Made by a program: the position numbers and the translations under genes. From assembly GCA_947374865.1 (NCBI GenBank), contig CANCDR010000008.1, positions 62,001 to 126,000 of the forward strand: a DNA stretch of 64,000 bases, read 5' to 3'. Numbering within the stretch: position 1 is the first letter of the stretch; each line of letters begins with the position of its first letter. Origin of the DNA: Oxalobacteraceae bacterium (GTDB taxonomy: Bacteria; Pseudomonadota; Gammaproteobacteria; Burkholderiales; Burkholderiaceae_D). Positions 58,401-64,000 of this stretch are shown here, piece by piece. A model generated the notes under the pieces. It was not told the DNA's origin, ran no database searches, and was given only the letters and a program-made list of their open reading frames with translations.

Positions 58401-60260
58401 TTAGACTGCGACCCTATCATCAACATGCGCATCGTCGATCGAGGATGCTGACAGCACATCAGGACGCGCCTGTTGTCGCGCCCACATTTGTGCGTAAGCG
58501 CCCTGCTGCGCCAGCAACGCCGCATGAGTTCCGCGTTCGACGATACGGCCATGATCGAGAACCAGAATTTGTGCGGCATCGATAATGGTCGACAGCCGAT
58601 GGGCAATCACCAATGTTGTGCGCTCACGGGCAATGTCTTTTAACTGCGCCTGAATCGCTTGCTCGGCTTTTGAATCCAGCGCCGAAGTCGCCTCATCAAA
58701 AATCAGGATGGCCGGATTTTTGAGCAGCGTACGGGCAATCGCGACGCGTTGCTTTTCGCCGCCAGACAATTTCAAGCCGCGCTCACCGACCATGGTGGCA
58801 TAGCCGTCCGGCAGACTGACGATGAAGTCGTGAATGTAGGCCGCGCGCGCGACGGCCTCGACCTGCGCAGGCGATGCACCCGGCTTGCCATAGGCGATGT
58901 TGTATTCGATCGTATCGTTAAACAGGACGGTATCTTGCGGCACAATCCCGATCGCCTGCCGCACCGATGCCTGCGTCAGGTCGCGCAGGTCGAGTCCGTC
59001 GATCAGAATACTGCCGCTCGTGACATCGTAAAATCGATACAGCAAGCGCGATAAAGTCGATTTTCCCGAGCCGCTATGGCCGACGACTGCGGTCGTGGTG
59101 CCAGCTGCGATCGTGAAGTCGACATCAAACAGGATTTGTCTTTTTTCTTCATAGCTGAACTGCACCTTCGAAAAACGCACCTCGGCGCCCTGTGGATGCA
59201 AGACCAGCGCATTCGGTGCGTCGGCAATTTCACGGTGCTCATCGAGCAAGGTGAACATGCGCTCCATATCGGCCAAGCTCTGTTTTATTTCACGATAAAT
59301 CACGCCTAAAAAATTCAGCGGCACATACAGCTGGATCATGAAGGTATTGACCAGCACCAGATCGCCCAGCGTCATGGTGCCATCAATAACGCCTTGCGTT
59401 GCACGCCACAGGATCAGCGTGACAGCGCTGGCAACGATGAGTGACTGACCCGTGTTTAATAGCGACAGCGAAGATTGCGAACGTACTGCCGCCGTTTCAT
59501 AACGCTGCAGGCCCTCGTCGTAACGACGGGCCTCATAGTCCTCATTACTAAAGTACTTTACCGTTTCGTAATTGATTAGTGAATCAATCGCCTTGGTGCT
59601 GGCCTTGGAATCAAGCTCATTCATGGTCCGGCGAAAGTGCGTGCGCCATTCGGTCACCAGCACGGTAAAACTGACGTACAAGACCAAGGCCGACAAGGTA
59701 ATAATCGAGAACCAGATATCGTAATGCAGTAACAAATAGCTCAGCACCAGGGTGATTTCAATGAGCGTTGGCAGAATCGAAAATAAGGTAAAGGAAATCA
59801 GCGAGGAGATGCCGCGCGTGCCGCGTTCAATATCACGACTCATGCCGCCGGTTTGCCGATTCAAATGAAAGCGCAGCGATAATGCATGCAAATGACGGAA
59901 GACTTTCAGCGCGATAGTACGTACTGCACGTTGCGTGACACGGGCAAAAATGAATTCGCGCAGCTCGGTAAATAAGGTCATCGAGAGCCGTAGTAAGCCG
60001 TAGGCGACCAATAAACCAATCGGCAGCACCATGAGCGCCTGCGGCTGCGTTGGCTGGATGCTCAAGTGGTCGATCAGTTCCTTTAATACCAGTGGCACGC
60101 CCACATTGGCCATTTTGGCGCCGACCAAAAACAGCAGCGCCATGCTCACGCGCCATTTGTAGGTCCACAAATAGGGCAGCAGTGTCTGCAGGGTTTGCCA
60201 ATCGTTGCGTTGGCCTTGCTGTGCGGGAGATTCAAAGGAAGCAGAAGATCGACGTGACAT
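58401..60260 (-). CDS. ABC exporter of the Atm1/ABCB7 type
   Basis: A 619-residue half-transporter: an N-terminal six-helix membrane domain (about residues 20-320) and a C-terminal ATPase. The membrane domain has the Atm1-type signature INYETVKYFSNEDYEARRYDE. Nucleotide domain: Walker A GHSGSGKST, signature LSGGEKQRVAIARTLLK, Walker B AILIFDEATSALD, H-loop VIAHRLSTI. Bacterial Atm1-like exporters move glutathione-linked metals or persulfides, as in Novosphingobium Atm1; that role is inferred from the family. The ATG at 60260 (MSRRSSASF) is chosen over a TTG six codons earlier. The ribosome site is weak. Confidence 0.92.
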   Translation of the reverse strand: MSRRSSASFESPAQQGQRNDWQTLQTLLPYLWTYKWRVSMALLFLVGAKMANVGVPLVLKELIDHLSIQPTQPQALMVLPIGLLVAYGLLRLSMTLFTELREFIFARVTQRAVRTIALKVFRHLHALSLRFHLNRQTGGMSRDIERGTRGISSLISFTLFSILPTLIEITLVLSYLLLHYDIWFSIITLSALVLYVSFTVLVTEWRTHFRRTMNELDSKASTKAIDSLINYETVKYFSNEDYEARRYDEGLQRYETAAVRSQSSLSLLNTGQSLIVASAVTLILWRATQGVIDGTMTLGDLVLVNTFMIQLYVPLNFLGVIYREIKQSLADMERMFTLLDEHREIADAPNALVLHPQGAEVRFSKVQFSYEEKRQILFDVDFTIAAGTTTAVVGHSGSGKSTLSRLLYRFYDVTSGSILIDGLDLRDLTQASVRQAIGIVPQDTVLFNDTIEYNIAYGKPGASPAQVEAVARAAYIHDFIVSLPDGYATMVGERGLKLSGGEKQRVAIARTLLKNPAILIFDEATSALDSKAEQAIQAQLKDIARERTTLVIAHRLSTIIDAAQILVLDHGRIVERGTHAALLAQQGAYAQMWARQQARPDVLSASSIDDAHVDDRVAV

Positions 60261-60478
60261 GGGCGTGGCGAGTTTCAATAAAAATGGTTTAGGCAGAAAT
60301 CTTGAGCCTAATTGTAGCGGCGAATGCCGTACGAAACCGGAATGCGCTAAAAGGAATTCTCACGCTTGAATCGGAATATCGCTCAAGCTCATCCGAAAAT
60401 GCAGCGGTGCGGGGGCATGCCGCTGTCCGCTGATACGGATCGTGAGCCATACCCCCTTCCACTAATGCGCATTTGACC

Positions 60479-60508
60479 AAAAAAAACCGCCTTCGGAAAG
60501 ACGGTTTC
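60479..60508 (-). terminator. Intrinsic terminator after the acyl-CoA synthetase gene
   Basis: On the minus strand AAACCGTCTT, a TCCG loop, AAGGCGGTTT and a T-run: a hairpin with one mismatch and an eight-T tail, 20-50 bp past the fadD stop. Confidence 0.88.
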
Positions 60509-60528
60509 TTAAACTAAGCGCAGCGCGT

Positions 60529-62202
60529 TTATTTTGTGTCCCGCAGCTCGCGACGCAAAATTTTACCCACATTCGTTTTGGGCAGCTCATCGCGAAATTC
60601 AATGTACTTGGGTTTTTTGTAGGCCGTGAACTGCTCTTTGCAGTAAGCCATCACCATCTCGGTCGTCAGCGATGGGTCTTTACGCACTACGAACAGCTTG
60701 ACTGCTTCGCCAGAGTGCTCATCTGGTACGCCGATGCAGGCACACTCAAGAACGCCAGGCATGGCCGCCACGACGCCTTCAATTTCATTCGGATAGACGT
60801 TAAAGCCAGAGACTAGAATCATGTCTTTTTTACGGTCGACGATGCGCGTATAACCGCGTTCATCCATGATGCCGATGTCACCACTTTTGAAAAAGCCATC
60901 CGCCGTCATAACCTTGGCGGTTTCATCAGGCCGATTCCAGTACCCGGCCATGACCTGCGGCCCACGGATGGCAATTTCACCCGCCTGGCCCAAAGGCACC
61001 GGATGACCATCATCATCAAGGATGGCAATATCTGTTGACGGGAAAGGCAGTCCGATTGAGCCTGTGAATTCGGTTGAGTCGGCAGGGTTACTGGTCGCTG
61101 CCGGCGATGTTTCCGATAAGCCGTACGCCTCCACGATAGGACAGCCGGTGACGGCAAACCAGCGTTCAGCGACCGTCTTTTGCACCGCCATGCCGCCGCC
61201 ATTACTCACCTTTAATCCGGAGAAATCCAATTTGGCGAACTCTGGGGAATTTAACAAGCCGTTATATAGCGTGTTCACTGCAGGCAGCATGTTGAACTTG
61301 AACTTGGCGAGATCCTTGATAAAACTGGGAATATCGCGCGGATTGGTGATGAGCAGATTGAGCGAACCATTGCGCAGACCCAGCAAACAGCACGAAGTCA
61401 GCGCAAAGATATGATAGAGCGGCAAAGCGCAGACAATGATCATCTGCTCGACTTTAGGCTCTCTGTCGAGCGCCGGTTGCAGCCAGACTTCCGCCTGGAT
61501 CACATTGGCGATTACATTCCGGTGCAACAGCGTCGCACCCTTCGAGACGCCAGTCGTACCGCCGGTGTACTGCAGGAAGGCCACGTCATCGTGATGGATA
61601 TCTACCGGCTGCAAGCTCATGCGCGCACCATCGGCGAGCACCTGTTTAAAGCGAAGTGCATTGGGCAAAGAGTAAGCCGGCACCATTTTTTTCACATTAC
61701 GCACGACAAAATTAACGATCGCGCCTTTAACGCCGCCCAGCAAATCACCCATGCTCGCTACGACAACATGCTTAACCTTGGTTCGTGCCAGCACATGTTC
61801 GAGCGTAATCGCGAAGTTTTCTAAAATGATGATCGCTTCCGAGCCTGAATCGTTAAGTTGGTGCTCGAGTTCACGCGGTGTGTAAAGAGGATTGACGTTC
61901 ACAACAACATAGCCGGCCCGCAGAATGGCAGCAATAGCCACCGGATACTGCAACACGTTCGGCATCATGATGGCGACCCGCGCACCCTTTGCCAGGCCCA
62001 GACTTTGCAGCCAGGCGCCGACCTGCTTGGACATCAGATCGATTTCGGCAAAGGTCAGGAACTTGTCCATGCAAACATAAGCCTTGCGCTGGGCATATTT
62101 ACGGAACGACTCCTCCATCAGATGAACGAGTGAACGGAATTGCGTACTGTCGATTTCTGCCGGCACACCTTTGGGATACGACTTCAGCCAGAATTTATCC
62201 AT
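60529..62202 (-). CDS. fadD: Long-chain fatty acid-CoA ligase
   Basis: A 557-residue AMP-forming acyl-CoA synthetase at the inner-membrane face. The ATP motif is LQYTGGTTGVSKGATL (about residues 212-227); the second motif VEAYGLSETSPAA and the hinge YTRIVDRKKDMILVSGFNVYPNEIE are intact, with the catalytic Lys in KTNVGKILRREL at the end. The N-terminus (FWLKSYPKGVPAEID) is typical of proteobacterial FadD. It activates exogenous fatty acids for beta-oxidation or lipid synthesis. The palindrome 41 bp upstream may bind a fatty-acid-responsive repressor. Confidence 0.95.
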   Translation of the reverse strand: MDKFWLKSYPKGVPAEIDSTQFRSLVHLMEESFRKYAQRKAYVCMDKFLTFAEIDLMSKQVGAWLQSLGLAKGARVAIMMPNVLQYPVAIAAILRAGYVVVNVNPLYTPRELEHQLNDSGSEAIIILENFAITLEHVLARTKVKHVVVASMGDLLGGVKGAIVNFVVRNVKKMVPAYSLPNALRFKQVLADGARMSLQPVDIHHDDVAFLQYTGGTTGVSKGATLLHRNVIANVIQAEVWLQPALDREPKVEQMIIVCALPLYHIFALTSCCLLGLRNGSLNLLITNPRDIPSFIKDLAKFKFNMLPAVNTLYNGLLNSPEFAKLDFSGLKVSNGGGMAVQKTVAERWFAVTGCPIVEAYGLSETSPAATSNPADSTEFTGSIGLPFPSTDIAILDDDGHPVPLGQAGEIAIRGPQVMAGYWNRPDETAKVMTADGFFKSGDIGIMDERGYTRIVDRKKDMILVSGFNVYPNEIEGVVAAMPGVLECACIGVPDEHSGEAVKLFVVRKDPSLTTEMVMAYCKEQFTAYKKPKYIEFRDELPKTNVGKILRRELRDTK

Positions 62203-62242
62203 GATTTATCTCTTGTCTCCGTTACTTTGTTTTGCGCTGTTG

Positions 62243-62256
62243 TTGACAAATGTCAA
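62243..62256. promoter_or_regulatory. Palindrome TTGACA-N2-TGTCAA upstream of fadD
   Basis: Perfect 6-bp arms with a 2-bp spacer, 41 bp before the fadD ATG. One arm could double as a -35 element for the minus strand (TTGACA), so a bound repressor would block transcription. Confidence 0.45.
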
Positions 62257-62434
62257 AGCAGTTTCAAGCCTGATCCTAGCTGTCAGGGCTCTTGCTTGCA
62301 AGCCTTTTGCGAAGCTTTCGTCAGACTTTTGCGCTACTTATGCGGACTGTTTGTTTTAATTTTCGATGATTCTAATTTTGCACCGCAGCATTCGCGGCCC
62401 ACTTATTGACTTCAGCAAGGATGTGCGTCGAACT

Positions 62435-64000
62435 TCACACCATTTTTCGCACCTCAACCAGTACGTCATAAAAAGTCGGCGCGCGGCCCATATCGGTCAG
62501 GCGCTGGCTGGTCACTTCATTGCCATTTTTGCCGTCCGACGCCATTTTTTTCCACCAGATAGACAGCCCCACGACCAGGCCAGCGCGCGCGCGGTCAGTC
62601 ACACGCACCTTTGCATTCAATTCGCCACGGTCATTGAAAATCGTGACCATGTCATGGTGGGCAATGCCGCGCAGAGCGGCATCCTCTGGGTGCATGTCGA
62701 GATGTGGCTCGCCTTCGGTACTGCGCAGGCTTTGCACATTTACGAAAGTCGAATTTAAAAAATGTCGTGCCGGCGGGGTAATGAAGGCCAGCGGATATTT
62801 TTTCGCCATTACAGGATTACTCGCCACGGATTCGTAAGGTGCAATATAGGTCGGCAGTGGATCAAGTCCGTCGGCGAGCATACTGGCACTATAAAATTCA
62901 CATTTGCCAGACGGCGTTGCAAAGCCACCGTTGGCAAAGGGTGCCGCTGGCACCTGTAACTTTTGCCAGCCCTTTTGCTTGAGCGTTGACCAGTCGAAGT
63001 GAATAGCATGCACATGCGTTTGATCAAAGGCGACGCCTGCAATCTGCTCATCGCTCTCCTTAAAACAGGGATCAACATAGCCCATCCCGGCCGCCAGCAG
63101 ACGAAATATTTCCGTATTCGGTTTCGCCTCACCGAGCGGCGCGATGGCTGCGTTATTGGCCATCATGTACAGGTGGCCGTAGGTCGCATGGATATCGACA
63201 TGCTCGAGCTGCGTCGTGGCGGGCAGCAGGATATCTGCATAGTCGGCTGTGTCGGTCTGAAAATGCTCCAGCACGACGGTAAATAAATCTTCTCGCGCGA
63301 AGCCTTGCGCTACTTTGCCGGATTCCGGCGCGACCGCGACAGGGTTGGCGTTATAGACGATGAGTGCGTCAATCTTTGGCCCAAATTCAGCGGAGGCGGG
63401 CCTGAGCAAATCATCACCGATGGTCGACATGTTGATGACGCGCGCTACCTTGTTCGCAGGTTTTAATTCTGGCTTTTGTAAGGCACCGATATTTTTAGGA
63501 AAGCTATCCGACGCAGAAAGCTGCATCCCGCCAGCAGGCAGTCTCCAGGCACCTACCAGCGCAGGCAAACAAGCGATATTTCTGACAGCCATGCCTCCGC
63601 CGCGTACCCGCTGCAAACCGTAGTTTGCGCGAATCGCCACCGGCTGTCCTTGCTGCGCCATTTGGCCGTAGTCGCGCGCTAGCTGGATTACTTCCTCGGC
63701 CCGCAAGCCGCAGATCTCCGCGACCTTATGCGGCGTATATTCCAAAGCGCGCTGTTTGAGTTCAGCAAAGCCGAGGGTATGCTGGGCAATGTAGTCTTTG
63801 TCGATCAAATCCTCGTTGATGAGGACATGCATCATGCCCAGCGCCAGCGCTGCATCGGTGCCTGGCAAGAGTGCGATATGTTGATGACATTTTTCTGCCG
63901 TGAGCGAGCGATATGGATCAATGGCGATCAATTTTGCGCCGCGCCGTTTGGCTTCCTGTGCACGCATCCACAAATGCAAATTGGAGGCGATCGGATTGCC
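62435..64000 (-). CDS. Molybdopterin-dependent oxidoreductase, 5' end missing
   Basis: The C-terminal 521 codons of a DMSO-reductase-family catalytic subunit; the frame is open to the last base of the window (GNPIASNLHLWMRAQ), so the N-terminus with any [4Fe-4S] motif lies outside. Visible parts: AKLIAIDPYRSLTAEKCHQHIALLPGTDAALALGMMHVL, MAVRNIACLPALVGAWRLPAGGMQ, IVYNANPVAVAP, DTADYADILLPATTQLEHVDIHATYGHLYMMANN, and the C-terminal molybdopterin-guanine-dinucleotide-binding barrel with HFLNSTFVNVQSLR and HPEDAALRGIAHHDMVTIFNDRG. It looks like the cytoplasmic, single-subunit type often left as molybdopterin oxidoreductase family protein; the substrate is unknown. Confidence 0.92.
   Translation of the reverse strand, partial: GNPIASNLHLWMRAQEAKRRGAKLIAIDPYRSLTAEKCHQHIALLPGTDAALALGMMHVLINEDLIDKDYIAQHTLGFAELKQRALEYTPHKVAEICGLRAEEVIQLARDYGQMAQQGQPVAIRANYGLQRVRGGGMAVRNIACLPALVGAWRLPAGGMQLSASDSFPKNIGALQKPELKPANKVARVINMSTIGDDLLRPASAEFGPKIDALIVYNANPVAVAPESGKVAQGFAREDLFTVVLEHFQTDTADYADILLPATTQLEHVDIHATYGHLYMMANNAAIAPLGEAKPNTEIFRLLAAGMGYVDPCFKESDEQIAGVAFDQTHVHAIHFDWSTLKQKGWQKLQVPAAPFANGGFATPSGKCEFYSASMLADGLDPLPTYIAPYESVASNPVMAKKYPLAFITPPARHFLNSTFVNVQSLRSTEGEPHLDMHPEDAALRGIAHHDMVTIFNDRGELNAKVRVTDRARAGLVVGLSIWWKKMASDGKNGNEVTSQRLTDMGRAPTFYDVLVEVRKMV

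Overview
The window reads as chromosomal DNA of a betaproteobacterium of the order Burkholderiales, most likely the family Oxalobacteraceae. This rests on gene content and order: dusB-fis-purH-ruvCAB next to tyrS-dtd, rplM-rpsI with argC and erpA, polA followed by a DUF2782 gene and thrB, a BPSS1780-type membrane protein, a GltIJKL-type transporter, and OmpC-type porin. No phage, plasmid, integrase, transposase, CRISPR or tRNA gene was recognised. Both ends cut a gene: pilU on the left and a molybdopterin oxidoreductase on the right.

Layout. 1-13.3 kb: pilU end and a glutathione peroxidase (+); a KAS III-like synthase and glycolate oxidase glcD-glcE-glcF (-); a cob(I)alamin adenosyltransferase (+); folE2 (-); the isoprenoid set xseB-ispA-dxs (-); a Rieske oxygenase with a 3-mercaptopyruvate-type sulfurtransferase (+). 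13.3-14.7 kb: a gene-free stretch with a 15-copy heptamer array and three copies of a roughly 320 bp element that carries two long palindromes. 14.7-22.2 kb: a ZIP metal transporter, a Tat-exported dienelactone hydrolase, a 12-bp degenerate repeat array, polA, DUF2782, thrB, a BPSS1780 protein and a 7Fe ferredoxin. 22.2-29.3 kb: a UvrD helicase and the thiamin operon thiC-thiS-thiG-thiD-thiE behind a TPP riboswitch. 29.4-41.2 kb: valS and a DUF2147 protein (+), then a long minus-strand block tyrS-dtd-PEBP-phosphatase-dusB-fis-purH-ruvC-ruvA-ruvB.

41.3-50.5 kb: an M23 endopeptidase and anmK (peptidoglycan remodelling and recycling, +); rplM-rpsI-argC-DUF6776-bactofilin-erpA (-); a probable small RNA upstream of the rplM promoter; an OsmC protein, coq7 and a major porin. 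50.5-64 kb: DUF3025 and pyrC; an acidic amino acid ABC transporter gltI-gltJ-gltK-gltL with a second, diverged binding-protein gene and a HypT-like LysR regulator upstream; an Atm1-type ABC exporter; a long-chain acyl-CoA synthetase; and the 3' part of a molybdopterin oxidoreductase.

The genes are mostly core metabolism and information processing. I see no convincing new defence or mobile system. The parts ordinary annotation does not explain are the palindromic repeat locus at 13.3-14.6 kb, the 12-bp array at 16.4 kb, the small-RNA candidate at 47.8-47.9 kb with its own promoter and terminator, and the orphan second binding protein beside gltIJKL.
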